A DNA stretch of 64,000 nt from Arcobacter sp. LC1. GTDB taxonomy: Bacteria; Campylobacterota; Campylobacteria; Campylobacterales; Arcobacteraceae. Position 1 is the first letter of the stretch; the number at the start of each line of letters is the position of its first letter. The stretch covers positions 1-64,000 of the forward strand of contig JAACJU010000002.1 of assembly GCA_021378565.1 (NCBI GenBank), read 5' to 3'. The translations under genes were made by a program, and so were the position numbers. The notes under the pieces are model-generated. The model did no database searches. It was not told the DNA's origin and worked only from the letters and a program-made list of their open reading frames with translations. This document shows, one piece after another, positions 26,215 through 35,041 of this stretch.

Positions 26215-27261
26215 TTAAGAAATGCTTAAATCCATTTTATCTAAAAAAATTGCTCGTCTAATTCTTTTATCTTTAATAAATTTAGAGTATTTTTTTAAAG
26301 TTATATCAGCTGTTTTGTGTCCTAACATTGAGCTAACCCAAAGTAGTTCTTCACCATTATTTAACATATTACTAGCAAAACTATGTCTAGTTTGATAAAT
26401 ATTTCTATATTCCATATTTAGCTGTTTTGATAAACTTTTCCAAGTGAGTCTCAAAGTTGAAGAGGTATTATAATGTTGTTTTGTCTTTTTATTAATAATA
26501 ACATATTTACAAAGACCATTAATTCTTTTTTGTTTTTCTAAAAATAATCTTGCTTGAGGCAATAGGTCTATAACTCTTTTCGAACTAGGAGTTTTTGGAC
26601 TTTGTATTAATCCTGAAGTAATTGTTCTATTGATACTAATTTCATCATTTTCAAAATCAATATCTTGCCATTGTAAACCTAGGGCTTCACCTATTCGCAT
26701 ACCTGTAAAAAATAAAACTCCTAAAAAATTTAAAAAACTTTTTTCTGCCTTAGAGTTTAAAATTTTCATTATTTCATCTAATGAAAAAGGTTTCATTTCA
26801 TAGGTACTTAAAAATTTAGGTTTTTTGATTACAAATGGACTAGCCTGTATATATTCAGCGATTAGTGCTTTCTCAATAGCTTCTTTTAAAATAGCCTCAG
26901 AAGTTTTTATCGATGATGAACCGCTAAAAGTTTTGTACCAATCAAAAATATCTTTTGGCTTTAATTGCTTAAGTTTAATATTTTTAAAAAATGGTATAAC
27001 TTTATTGGTATAACAAGAATTGTAAGCTAAAAGGGAAGTTCCCTTTAGGATTTTCTCTTTTTCTTGCAATACCTCTTCACAAAGCTCTAAAATACTCGGT
27101 ATATTTTCTTTTTTATTAACATTAAATTTGTCAAAGAACTCATCTTCATTTACTGTATTAGCAAATAAGACTCTATTTTTGGGAGTATCTTGTAATTTTG
27201 TAGATACTCTCTTGCCTGAAATGCTGATATATAACATTCCATTTCGATTATAAAATTTCAT
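26215..27261 (-). CDS. int: Prophage tyrosine-type integrase
   Basis: This 348-residue protein has an N-terminal arm-binding part, a core-binding SAM-like domain and a catalytic domain. Catalytic residues: R189 (RIGEALGLQW), R292 in YQTRHSFASNM, H315 in MLGHKTADITLKKYS and nucleophile Y325. The box II first position is Tyr rather than His, as in many phage integrases. I choose the ATG at 27261, preceded by AAAGGAAACGAA, over an upstream GTG at 27291. It ends next to attL and catalyses integration and excision. Confidence 0.92.
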   Translation of the reverse strand: MKFYNRNGMLYISISGKRVSTKLQDTPKNRVLFANTVNEDEFFDKFNVNKKENIPSILELCEEVLQEKEKILKGTSLLAYNSCYTNKVIPFFKNIKLKQLKPKDIFDWYKTFSGSSSIKTSEAILKEAIEKALIAEYIQASPFVIKKPKFLSTYEMKPFSLDEIMKILNSKAEKSFLNFLGVLFFTGMRIGEALGLQWQDIDFENDEISINRTITSGLIQSPKTPSSKRVIDLLPQARLFLEKQKRINGLCKYVIINKKTKQHYNTSSTLRLTWKSLSKQLNMEYRNIYQTRHSFASNMLNNGEELLWVSSMLGHKTADITLKKYSKFIKDKRIRRAIFLDKMDLSIS

Positions 27262-27562
27262 TTCGTTTCCTTTGAAACTCCATAATCGCACTTTTTATAA
27301 AGACAATCTTAACACAATTATTATTAACAACTTTGTTATAATGCACTCCTTTGATAAATTTGCCTGTCTGTATCCAGCTGTAAAGTGTATTTGGACTTAT
27401 GTTTAAATATCTTGCTACATCTTTAGTTTTTTGAAAAGACACTTTTTCATCTAGCTTTTTATTTAAATTTTTTACTTCATCTTTTAAATAGTTTATAGCT
27501 TCGTACATCTGTGGTAAAAGCTCAAGGTTATTAAAAGCACTAGTATTTATTACATAGCTCAT
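27248..27562 (-). CDS. Small helix-turn-helix protein, excisionase-like
   Basis: This 104-residue protein has an N-terminal coiled-coil-like segment and a central MerR/excisionase-type helix-turn-helix (TKDVARYLNISPNTLYSWIQ). It overlaps the integrase start by 14 bases and the preceding small gene by four. A role in DNA binding at the attachment site or as a control factor for the integrase is likely but not shown. Confidence 0.6.
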   Translation of the reverse strand: MSYVINTSAFNNLELLPQMYEAINYLKDEVKNLNKKLDEKVSFQKTKDVARYLNISPNTLYSWIQTGKFIKGVHYNKVVNNNCVKIVFIKSAIMEFQRKRNEIL

Positions 27563-27696
27563 TTTTTGCCTCTTTCTCTTATCTTAAATTCAAGCTTTTT
27601 ATTTTTCTTATTTTCTTTTTGAAGCATCAAAAAATAATCAAATTCTATTACAGCTAAGCTAAAAACTCCTAAAATCGTATTTATAATAATATTCAT
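27559..27696 (-). CDS. Small prophage membrane protein, 45 residues
   Basis: The frame runs MNIIINTILGVFSLAVIEFD, has one hydrophobic segment and ends in a lysine-rich tail. It overlaps both neighbours by an ATGA or TCA/CAT junction, i.e. four bases each, as in a translationally coupled operon. No family is recognised. The tight overlaps are the reason to accept it. Confidence 0.55.
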   Translation of the reverse strand: MNIIINTILGVFSLAVIEFDYFLMLQKENKKNKKLEFKIRERGKK

Positions 27697-28427
27697 ACTG
27701 CTAATCCTAATAGCTCATCTGCTAGGGCAATTTGTCCTTTACCTGTAATCTTTGTAGTTAAAATAATCCTATTATATATATCTTCATCATTTTTAAAAAG
27801 CTCTTTTTCTATAACTCCAAAATATCCATTATCTATATAAACTTGATATGGTTGATTTTTTCTTCCACCACTGCTTATTAAATAATTTTTCTCTCTTAAC
27901 AATTTAAAAAGATTATTTTGCCCTATAATAAAACCTCTTTTACTAATAAGCTTAGCAAACTCACCTATTAAAATACTTGCTTTACTTTGTGCTATACTAT
28001 TTGCAAACAGCACTTTAGGCTTATCATCTTTTATTTTGTTTTCCAAGGCTTTTACTCTTTCAGTTGACATATTGAGTGCCTTTTGTACAACTTCTTCGTA
28101 TGTTTCAATTTTGGGTGTATTGCCTTGTTTTTCAACTTCTATAAAATAGTTTCTTATTTCTCTACCTTTAATAGTTCTTGAAGCTAAAGCTATGTGTTTG
28201 GCTATATCTAAAGTTACTATGTATTCTTTTAATATTTGACGCTTGACTTTTATGTCAATCGTCAAAAAGTCAATATCAAACTTCAGACCCAAACTATTGA
28301 TTTGAGTTTTAATCCAATTAGCAAATTCTTGCTTTATTTCCAAATTTTGCCATAAGTCCCTAGCATTAATACTATTGACTTCTTTAGCGCCTATTGCATT
28401 TTTGTTTATTTTGATTAATTCTTGCAT
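27693..28427 (-). CDS. Phage antirepressor, AntA/AntB-like N-terminus with KilAC C-terminus (copy 1)
   Basis: This 244-residue protein has an AntA/AntB-type N-terminus (VNSINARDLWQNLEIKQEFA, then LDIAKHIALASR) and a KilAC C-terminus (FANSIAQSKASILIGEFAKL through TTKITGKGQIALADELLG). Antirepressors inactivate the CI-type repressor or act on DNA. Its N-terminus is nearly identical to the antirepressor at 61421-62197, whose C-terminus instead matches the one at 50881-51657. Confidence 0.82.
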   Translation of the reverse strand: MQELIKINKNAIGAKEVNSINARDLWQNLEIKQEFANWIKTQINSLGLKFDIDFLTIDIKVKRQILKEYIVTLDIAKHIALASRTIKGREIRNYFIEVEKQGNTPKIETYEEVVQKALNMSTERVKALENKIKDDKPKVLFANSIAQSKASILIGEFAKLISKRGFIIGQNNLFKLLREKNYLISSGGRKNQPYQVYIDNGYFGVIEKELFKNDEDIYNRIILTTKITGKGQIALADELLGLAV

Positions 28428-28711
28428 TATTTATCCTTATTCATATTTGATAAGTCTATTTGGTTAGACAACTGTTTGATTTGTATATCTAGATTGGCTA
28501 TGAGTTCTTGATTTTCTTTAGCTTTTTCGATAATAAACTGTAACGAATCTTCTAAAATGCCAAATGCTTGTGATTCGTAAGAATTGTTACTATGTTCAGT
28601 GAAGTCTTGCATAGCAACTAATAAGACTGTTAGTCCTCTTAGTCTATCTGTAACTTCAAAATTAAAGTCTTCGCTGTTAGGTGTGTCTTGAAAGTTTTGT
28701 CTATCATTCAT
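28427..28711 (-). CDS. Hypothetical prophage protein, 94 residues
   Basis: An acidic helical protein: polar N-terminus, then LRGLTVLLVAMQDFTEHS and a C-terminal coiled-coil-like run (ENQELIANLDIQIKQLSNQI). It touches the antirepressor start by one base and is in the same minus-strand operon. No function is recognised. Confidence 0.55.
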   Translation of the reverse strand: MNDRQNFQDTPNSEDFNFEVTDRLRGLTVLLVAMQDFTEHSNNSYESQAFGILEDSLQFIIEKAKENQELIANLDIQIKQLSNQIDLSNMNKDK

Positions 28712-28817
28712 TTTAAATACTCCTATATGTATTTTGTATATTGAATGATAGTATTTAAATACTTAAAGTATTATAAAAGTATCTTTAAAATAGTTATTTG
28801 TATTTATTTAGTATATT

Positions 28818-29033
28818 TTACTCAGTCTTTTTCTCAATTTTCTCAGCTATTAAATGATACATATATGTATTTAATGCCAATCCTGTTGCTTCTGCTAGTT
28901 CTTCTAACTGTTGCTTTGTCTTATCGCTTAATCTTAATTGTATGAGATTGCTTCCTTTGGTTTCTTTTTTTTCTGATAAATCAAATTTTGCATTTTTATA
29001 CTTTCCAAATGCTTTTATTAAATCTTCTTCCAT
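28818..29033 (-). CDS. Small ribbon-helix-helix-like DNA-binding protein
   Basis: This 71-residue protein reads LIQLRLSDKTKQQLEELAEA then LNTYMYHLIAEKIEKK, the strand-helix-helix pattern of Arc/MetJ-like regulators and antitoxins. AAAGGATAAAT precedes its start. No toxin gene is adjacent, so a phage regulator is more likely than a toxin-antitoxin pair. Confidence 0.55.
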   Translation of the reverse strand: MEEDLIKAFGKYKNAKFDLSEKKETKGSNLIQLRLSDKTKQQLEELAEATGLALNTYMYHLIAEKIEKKTE

Positions 29034-29135
29034 ATTTATCCTTTAAATCGTATTCTTTGTTAAACTTATTGTAACATTATACTGCTATTATACTGCTACA
29101 CTACTACAATTTGCTATGGTACTTCATATAACTTT

Positions 29136-29375
29136 TTAAAACTTAGCTTCATATATTAAATCTTTAGCGACTCTTTCAATCCTTATAATTGCAATATTTA
29201 AGAAAAAACCAGTAAGTGTCTTTTTGTCTTCTAGCATTTTTTTTGTTTCTCTTAGTTGACTAGTTGCTTTTAAAATGGCTAAACTCATACTTCTTTGTTT
29301 TTCTTTTAAAGACTCAATTTGTTCGATAATTTCTACTTTTTTTATGACAAAAGGTTCTAATTTTGCTGTTGACAT
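29136..29375 (-). CDS. Hypothetical prophage protein, 79 residues, coiled-coil
   Basis: Charged and helical (EIIEQIESLKEKQRSMSLAI and ATSQLRETKKMLEDKK), then a short hydrophobic end. AAAGGAAAAAAC precedes the ATG. No family is recognised. Confidence 0.5.
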   Translation of the reverse strand: MSTAKLEPFVIKKVEIIEQIESLKEKQRSMSLAILKATSQLRETKKMLEDKKTLTGFFLNIAIIRIERVAKDLIYEAKF

Positions 29376-29511
29376 AGTTTTTTCCTTTCTATTAAAATAA
29401 TTAGTATTTAAAAATTTTGAGTATTTGTAGGAATTTTGTTTTTATCTAAGGCTCTACTATTTTTACTAATAGAATTTTTTGTAGATTATAAATATGTTTT
29501 AAAAATAATTT

Positions 29512-30363
29512 TTATGCTTCCTTTAGATGGTTTTTAATAATAATCCTTTTTAAAATTTTTTTACTAATTACATTTTCTATGACTGCCTCAAATTCCACTA
29601 ATATTTTATCTCCTGACATGGAATGTATGATATATTTCATGCAATCGTGTGGAATATCTAAATCTATTGTATCTTTTGTTTCTATTCCAAATAAATCATT
29701 TTTCCCCAATATTGCCTTACCAGTCATCGAATTTTTATTACACTCATAAATAGACAATTCAGCTTTATAGAGAGTATTAAGTCTTTCCTCTTTAAGATTT
29801 TCGATAAGTTCTAGACCTTTGTTTACATAGTCAATACTTTCACTATTTAAAAAAATTTTATTATTTATAGAAAAATTATCTATATGATGCAAAGAAATTT
29901 TTTTATTTATATCTTTGACATCTTTATCTATACCTAACATCGTTGTATATGCTGGTATGGGCATAATAATATTAACATCTCCATTTGTTATAATCGAATC
30001 TGTTATAGTTGAATTTTTATTGTTAATACTGATACTTTTATCTTTACTAAAAGTCTTACCTATTTTTTGTATCATATCTATTGCTAAGGTTATTGTATTT
30101 AACACTGTAGTGTGATTGTCCATAAGAAGAGGAGTTATAAAAGCACCATAATCAAGAAGAAGCTGAAAATCTAAAGATGCGTGATTAATTTCTTTTGTAA
30201 TAATTTGATATTTATTTTTTATATCGCTATTGTTTCCAGTGTATGCACTATATGCTTTGTCTGTGATATTTGATATTTTTTTACCTAAAAAAACAATATC
30301 CCTTAAGTCTAAAACATTTTCAAATATTTTCCCCTTAAATTTTACATCAAACATTTCATTCAT
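29512..30363 (-). CDS. Hypothetical prophage protein, 283 residues
   Basis: No signal peptide or membrane segment. The middle (KSISINNKNSTITDSIITNG) is Asn/Ser-rich and beta-like. The C-terminal half (SIDYVNKGLELIENLKEER, then KILVEFEAVIENVISKKILK) looks like a mixed alpha/beta domain. AAGGATAAATT precedes the start. It stands alone between small regulators and a gene-free gap. Its position among accessory genes suggests cargo, but no function can be assigned. Confidence 0.55.
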   Translation of the reverse strand: MNEMFDVKFKGKIFENVLDLRDIVFLGKKISNITDKAYSAYTGNNSDIKNKYQIITKEINHASLDFQLLLDYGAFITPLLMDNHTTVLNTITLAIDMIQKIGKTFSKDKSISINNKNSTITDSIITNGDVNIIMPIPAYTTMLGIDKDVKDINKKISLHHIDNFSINNKIFLNSESIDYVNKGLELIENLKEERLNTLYKAELSIYECNKNSMTGKAILGKNDLFGIETKDTIDLDIPHDCMKYIIHSMSGDKILVEFEAVIENVISKKILKRIIIKNHLKEA

Positions 30364-30610
30364 AATTTATCCTTATATAATACTTGTATTATCATTATAA
30401 TAAAATACTACTTATTCTTTTACTAAAATTTTGCAACTTTCTTTTCTTGGTGTGCCACTACCTCACAAATAAAACGAAATATTTAACCCTTGGGCTATCT
30501 CGTACCTCCTAAATGCTATTTGCTACATTTTAAACTTGGGGATTTGAACATTGAGTTTTTAAATAACTAACAAAATTTAAAAGTTTAGAAACTTTTAAAT
30601 TGTTATGTTG

Positions 30611-30633
30611 AAAGTATAATATTATTATACTTT
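30611..30633 (+). promoter_or_regulatory. Perfect 11-bp palindrome with a promoter and no intact gene downstream
   Basis: AAAGTATAATA and TATTATACTTT flank one central T, and a third half-site (TATACTTTT) follows at 30640. AAGGAGCAAGGT then precedes an ATG at 30664 whose frame stops after 10 codons (MEFKGIYKIT). The 516-base gap (30364-30879) holds nothing else I can support. It looks like the operator-promoter of a gene since deleted or decayed. Confidence 0.55.
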
Positions 30634-30879
30634 ATGCTATACTTTTAAAAATTAAGGAGCAAGGTATGGAGTTCAAAGGAATATATAAAATCACATAGAA
30701 ACCAATCGTTGATAAATCCTAAGATGATACATTTGGTAATTTCTAATTAAAATATCTTAATTTTTGATAAAATAAAATTAGATATCTTAAATTTTAATAT
30801 AAAAAATACTAAGGTCTGTATATATGTAAATTCATATATTATAATTTAATTTGATGAATATAATAAAAAGGATATTGGA

Positions 30880-31489
30880 ATGTTATCTATAGATCAATTC
30901 AAAGAAGTATTTCCAAACTCTAAGGATCCAGAGCAATGGGTATAAGCTTTCGATATATTAAAAAAATATCAAATAAATACAATAAATAGAATAAGTTCTT
31001 TTATTGCTCAATGTGGACATGAATCTGGGGGGTTGGAGAGTATTTAAAGAAAATCTAAACTATTCAGAGGAAGCACTTAACTTATTATTTCCTAAGCATT
31101 TTAAAGATGCTGGGTGGGATGCTAAAGATTATGCTCGTAAACCAAAAAAAATAGCAAATGCTATTTATGAAAATAGAATGGGTAATGGTAATGAAGCATC
31201 AGGGGACGGATGGAAATATCGAGGAAGAGGGCCAATCCAAATAACAGGTAAAAATAATTATAATTCTTTTATTAAAGATATGGATTTAGATATTAAACTA
31301 GAAGAACTTGCCACAAACAAAGAAATATCAATTAAAAGCGCGATATGGTATTGGAATAAGAATAATCTTAATAAATATGCTGATAATGATGATATAGAAG
31401 CTCAAACTAGAGCAATAAATGGCGGGGATAATGGGTTGAAAGAAAGATTAAAGTATTATAATGAAATAAAGGAGCTATTAAATGAGTAA
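30880..31489 (+). pseudogene. GH19 chitinase/lysozyme-type endolysin, broken by a stop and a frameshift
   Basis: The first frame (MLSIDQFKEVFPNSKD) meets a TAA at 30943-30945 after 21 codons. It then reads on through INTINRISSFIAQCGHESGG to a G6 run at 31027-31032, where it must shift to WRVFKENLNYSEEALNLLF. The GH19 hallmarks are present: the catalytic Glu in GHESGG, ENLNYS, then GDGWKYRGRGPIQITGKNNY and AINGGDNGLKERL. This enzyme would cleave peptidoglycan for host lysis. A separate intact lysozyme lies at 60695. The nonsense codon argues against a simple sequencing error. Confidence 0.85.
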
Positions 31490-31508
31490 GACTAAATAAG
31501 ATATATTT

Positions 31509-31799
31509 TTAATTTACTTTATTTTTATACAATGTTGAATACTTTATTAAATGTTGTTTTAATTTATCATTTTTTATATTAATATGTTTAATATTATAAT
31601 ATTTTAGACATTCTTTAAAATTTCCTTTTGAATTATAGAATATTTTTATAAAATATGCAGGAATAGAAATTTTATTTTTTATTCTCTTTAGATTTTTTGA
31701 ATAATGGATTAAATTAATAACCTCTATGCTTCCAAATTTAACAGCTAAGGCTCCTATATCTTTATATGAATAACAAATTTTAAAATATTTTTTGTTTAA
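31509..31799 (-). pseudogene. Gene remnant without a start codon
   Basis: An open minus-strand frame of 96 codons lacks a plausible start. It reads SYKDIGALAVKFGSIEVINL, then ISIPAYFIKIFYNSKGNFKE, and ends near 31509. The composition is protein-like. It is convergent with the broken endolysin and the family is unknown. The rest of 31490-31966 is A/T-rich and shows nothing clear. Confidence 0.4.
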
Positions 31800-31966
31800 T
31801 TACTTGGCTACAAGATTTTAAATTTATAAAAGAATTAATATTTAATGCAAAAAGCTGAAAAAATAATAATGTAGTAATCATTAATAATTTTTTTTATGAA
31901 TTATTCCTTTGCATAATGGGACCAAGACAAGTTGGTGTGGTGTAAAAAGTTAGAATAAAAATAATT

Positions 31967-32359
31967 TTAATAATGTTTATTTAACTTATTGATAAAGCAT
32001 TGAATATCTCTGATAGCACCACTAATCTTTTTTTTTGATGCTATTGCATCATCAATTTTAACAGTTAAATCAAGATAACCATTTATAATTTCTTTTTTCA
32101 AATAAATTTCTAATTTCTCTTTGCTATACATATCGAAAAATCTATTTATTTTTTCTTTATCTTCAATAAATATATCTCTTTTTTCACTGATTGATTGATT
32201 TAACTTAGATTTTATTTCTTGTAAAATCTCTCTAAACACGTCAATAAAATTTGCTCTATCAATCGTTTTTGTTCGCTTGTCTCTTTTAAAAGTTTCTAAA
32301 AGTGTGTATGACGAAACAAAAATAGCTATTAAAGCTAATAAAATACTAACATAATTCAT
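31967..32359 (-). CDS. Small membrane-anchored protein, third gene of the GHKL/STAS operon
   Basis: This 130-residue protein has one N-terminal membrane helix (about residues 4-21), then a charged helical cytoplasmic part (FIDVFREILQEIKSKLNQSI; KKISGAIRDIQCFINKLNK). Its start overlaps the last base of the STAS-like gene. No family is recognised. Its position suggests a membrane effector or anchor for the two upstream proteins, which is inference. Confidence 0.6.
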   Translation of the reverse strand: MNYVSILLALIAIFVSSYTLLETFKRDKRTKTIDRANFIDVFREILQEIKSKLNQSISEKRDIFIEDKEKINRFFDMYSKEKLEIYLKKEIINGYLDLTVKIDDAIASKKKISGAIRDIQCFINKLNKHY

Positions 32360-32697
32360 TATTTTTTATTTTTTTCAATTTCTCTTTCAACATAAGACAT
32401 CATTCTTTTTTTAAATCTTCTAGAATTTGGTGTATCATCTTTTATTTTAATAAAGGTATTTAAATCCTCAATGGTATGATGAAGTGCATACTGTCCAAAA
32501 GCTTCTGATAAAAAAGATGGACCATAAGAAATTTTAGCTCCATCTGGATCTATCAATATGGGTTGTTTTTTATCATACATTTTATCCAAAACTTCATTGC
32601 GAAATTTTTCACCTGAATTTGGCCCCAATCTTATCCATCTTGGTCCGGGATAAGGACTAAATTCTTTAGCAAAATCATAAGGTATTATTTCTAACAT
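32359..32697 (-). CDS. STAS-like DUF4325 protein
   Basis: This 112-residue protein matches DUF4325: a central PNSGEKFRNEVLDKMY and IDPDGAKISYGPSFLSEAFG. The family resembles STAS domains of the anti-anti-sigma factor type, which bind GHKL ATPases. It starts 7 bases inside the end of the GHKL gene, so the two are translationally coupled. That pairing echoes SpoIIAB/SpoIIAA-like partner switching. Confidence 0.78.
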   Translation of the reverse strand: MLEIIPYDFAKEFSPYPGPRWIRLGPNSGEKFRNEVLDKMYDKKQPILIDPDGAKISYGPSFLSEAFGQYALHHTIEDLNTFIKIKDDTPNSRRFKKRMMSYVEREIEKNKK

Positions 32698-33836
32698 TTT
32701 TTATCCTTCATAAATATTTTCCAGCTAATCAAAAAACCATCTATCTTAAATCCCATATCAGCCATATTCTCATACTCTTTACCATTATAATATTTATACT
32801 GATAATTTCCACTGCCTGACATTATTTGCATTTCACAATTATACAATATTTTCTTTGCAAAAGTCTTAAATGTCTTAAAACCATATCCTCTTGCTCTACC
32901 TTGCTTTCCTTTGTATTTCGGTAATTCGTCATTTACTAGCATTTTTATAATATCAGCATCAGTTTTATTTAGTTTATTTATAGTTTGTCTTAAAAAAGCT
33001 TTTATTTTACCATTTGAATTATACTCGATAGTTTTTCTTAATCCTACACCATAATCTCTAAATGAAAATTCTATAAAATTTGCACTTTTATCATAATGTC
33101 CGCATAGCCACCATTTACCTTTTTTTCTATATGGTGTTTCTTCTATATAGGCATGCTCAACACTATTAGCCATTGCCTCTGAAATTGCATCATCAAAATA
33201 ATCTTGAATTTCTTTATCTTCTAGGAATTTTATCTGATCAGTGATAAAATCTCTAACATCGGCTATATATTTTGTTTCAGCAAATACACTAGTCTTAATA
33301 GAAAGAAAATATTTTTCTTTTGTTTTTTCTTTTATTTTATAAGGTTTTTTTATTCCAAAGTTTTTAAAAAAACCAATTTTATACAACATGTATTTTAATT
33401 TTTCATTATTTTTATCGATACCATGTTTTTTATTATATCTCAATCGTTTTGAATTGCTTCCAGGTTTTTTAATTGGTTTTGCTTTTTGTAACATATCGAT
33501 TTCTGAAATAGAATAAAGAAGCCCATTCAATGATATATCTCTTAATTGATTTAGTTCGATGTTGATAGAATAATTATTTCTCTTTATTTTTTCTCTTATG
33601 TCTTTTGTTAAAAATTGAATATTTTTTAAATTTTTTTCAAAATCTATATAATTAGGAAAAACAATCATATCATGATTATGTTTTTTATTTGTGTGTTCTT
33701 TATTGCAATTATATCTTTTTCTTTGTTCATATTTTTGTATTTTTTTCCATTTTGCACTTCTAGTGAATTTTTTATGTTTTTCTGTTAATCTAGAATATTT
33801 TATATATAATCTTCTTATAATTTTTCTTGAATTCAT
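32691..33836 (-). CDS. GHKL-superfamily ATPase (HATPase domain), prophage-encoded
   Basis: This 381-residue protein has a basic N-terminal half without a recognised domain, and a C-terminal Bergerat ATP-binding fold: N-box DAISEAMANSVEHAYIEE, G1 box FSFRDYGVGLRK, and G2 box GKQGRARGYGFKTFK. There is no His-kinase dimerisation box, so it is more like an anti-sigma-type or free-standing ATPase. It lies 60 bases downstream of the CI-type repressor on the same strand, so it may be expressed in the lysogen. It is first of three coupled genes. Confidence 0.75.
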   Translation of the reverse strand: MNSRKIIRRLYIKYSRLTEKHKKFTRSAKWKKIQKYEQRKRYNCNKEHTNKKHNHDMIVFPNYIDFEKNLKNIQFLTKDIREKIKRNNYSINIELNQLRDISLNGLLYSISEIDMLQKAKPIKKPGSNSKRLRYNKKHGIDKNNEKLKYMLYKIGFFKNFGIKKPYKIKEKTKEKYFLSIKTSVFAETKYIADVRDFITDQIKFLEDKEIQDYFDDAISEAMANSVEHAYIEETPYRKKGKWWLCGHYDKSANFIEFSFRDYGVGLRKTIEYNSNGKIKAFLRQTINKLNKTDADIIKMLVNDELPKYKGKQGRARGYGFKTFKTFAKKILYNCEMQIMSGSGNYQYKYYNGKEYENMADMGFKIDGFLISWKIFMKDKKC

Positions 33837-33896
33837 AAAAACCTTCTTTAATTTTTATTTGCAAAGTGTTTTAACTTCTTTTGTAAAATATCTAAC

Positions 33897-34610
33897 TTAT
33901 CCTTTTAAAATTCTTCCTGCAACTCTGCCTATGACACTAAAATTGTCTAATTCTTGACTTTCTTTAGAGATTGTTTCACTTTCATAAGCTTTATTTTCGC
34001 TCGAAATAACAATATCTCCATTTAAACAAAATTTTATATTTTTAAGCATCAAATCACCGTTTTTATTTATAATATATTTTCCATCACTTCTCACAAAATT
34101 ATCTTCAACTGGACTATAAAGGATTATGTCTTTAGCATTTACATAAGGTGTCATGCTATCACCTATAATTTGGATTCCAAAAATATCATTATTTTTATAC
34201 TTACTTAGTATCAGATTAATATCAATATAGATTTCATCTAACACAATATCTTCTACCAAACCACCGCTTCCAGCACCTACATATCCGTATAGTAGCGATA
34301 TTTTTTTAACATTCTCAGGAAGCACAATTTTAGGCGATAGCGAATTATGATTATTTTTATCATAACTAATATTTTGTTCAATTTTTTCTTTTTGAATTTG
34401 TCCATCTGTAAAAAAATCCAAAAAGCTAACTTCGCATATGTCAGCTATGGTCGTTATTATTTCATAAGGTGGATTTTTAACAGTACCATTTTTATATTTT
34501 TTTATTGAAGCAACGCTTAGTTCAATGCCTCTTTTTTTTAATTCTTTACTAAGCTCTTCAGCTTTTATTTTATCTTTTACAATTTTTGAAAATATCAAAT
34601 AATCAAACAA
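33897..34610 (-). CDS. CI-type repressor with S24 autopeptidase domain
   Basis: This 237-residue protein has an N-terminal helix-turn-helix (SKELKKRGIELSVASIKKYK), a linker, the GYVGAGSGG stretch near the expected cleavage site, IQIIGDSMTPYV with the nucleophile serine, and DLMLKNIKF with the catalytic lysine. It should maintain lysogeny and cleave itself in response to RecA. It is divergent from the broken Cro-like gene, with operator-like inverted repeats in between. Confidence 0.87.
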   Translation of the reverse strand: MFDYLIFSKIVKDKIKAEELSKELKKRGIELSVASIKKYKNGTVKNPPYEIITTIADICEVSFLDFFTDGQIQKEKIEQNISYDKNNHNSLSPKIVLPENVKKISLLYGYVGAGSGGLVEDIVLDEIYIDINLILSKYKNNDIFGIQIIGDSMTPYVNAKDIILYSPVEDNFVRSDGKYIINKNGDLMLKNIKFCLNGDIVISSENKAYESETISKESQELDNFSVIGRVAGRILKG

Positions 34611-34631
34611 ACTTTATCCTTTTCTAAGTAA

Positions 34632-34697
34632 GGGATAATAATTATATCCCAAATCTAAGATAAAATAGTTATCCTTTTAAAATAACTTTAAGGATAA
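34632..34697. promoter_or_regulatory. Operator region between the repressor and early genes
   Basis: Two inverted repeats share the half-site TTATCC/GGATAA: GGGATAATAATTATATCCC (34632-34650), and TTATCCTT with AAGGATAA (34669-34676 and 34690-34697). A further TTATCC lies near 34614 at the repressor start. They sit exactly where a CI/Cro pair would bind to control divergent promoters. Confidence 0.65.
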
Positions 34698-34715
34698 TTA
34701 TTTTATACTTTTATC

Positions 34716-34960
34716 ATGGAACGAAAAAAAATTAAACAAATTCTTTTAAATTTTGGTTATTCTGAAATATCTACAAAAAAATATTTCAGTTAAAAACAAG
34801 ACCAACACTTTTAAAAGCAATCAAATTGCAAAAACTTTATGGCATTCCTTGCACTGCTTGGATAGATATAAAATCCTATATAGAGAATGATACAAAAAAA
34901 GACAAACAGAACACAAGTGCAATCAAAAAAGAAAATTTAGGAGTAGAAAATGGAACATAA
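34716..34960 (+). pseudogene. Cro-like regulator, frameshifted at an A7 run
   Basis: The first frame (MERKKIKQILLNFGYSEIST) ends at 34793. After a one-base shift at the A7 run (34775-34781) it continues as IFQLKTRPTLLKAIKLQKLY and GIPCTAWIDIKSYIEN to 34960, giving a protein of about 80 residues with a helix-turn-helix-like part. It is the first gene right of the operators, so it is probably the Cro equivalent. The homopolymer site allows a phase switch, decay or sequencing error. Confidence 0.6.
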
Positions 34961-35021
34961 TTATATGTATATTTCAATTTTATGTGTACTTACAATACTT
35001 TGGGCTAATGGATTATTATAA
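34950..35021 (+). CDS. Tiny prophage membrane peptide, 23 residues
   Basis: MEHNYMYISILCVLTILWAN is almost one hydrophobic helix. TTAGGAGTAGAAA precedes the ATG at a good distance, and the start overlaps the end of the Cro-like frame. No family is recognised. Confidence 0.45.
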   Translation: MEHNYMYISILCVLTILWANGLL

Positions 35022-35041
35022 AAATTAAAGGAGTAATAATT

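Noticed and set aside
27262-27291. GTG start ten codons upstream for the integrase
   Set aside because: The ATG at 27261 has a well-spaced AAAGGA site; the GTG has none.
28818-29375. Toxin-antitoxin pair made of the ribbon-helix-helix gene and its neighbour
   Set aside because: The neighbour is a short coiled-coil protein without toxin motifs; a regulator reading is simpler.
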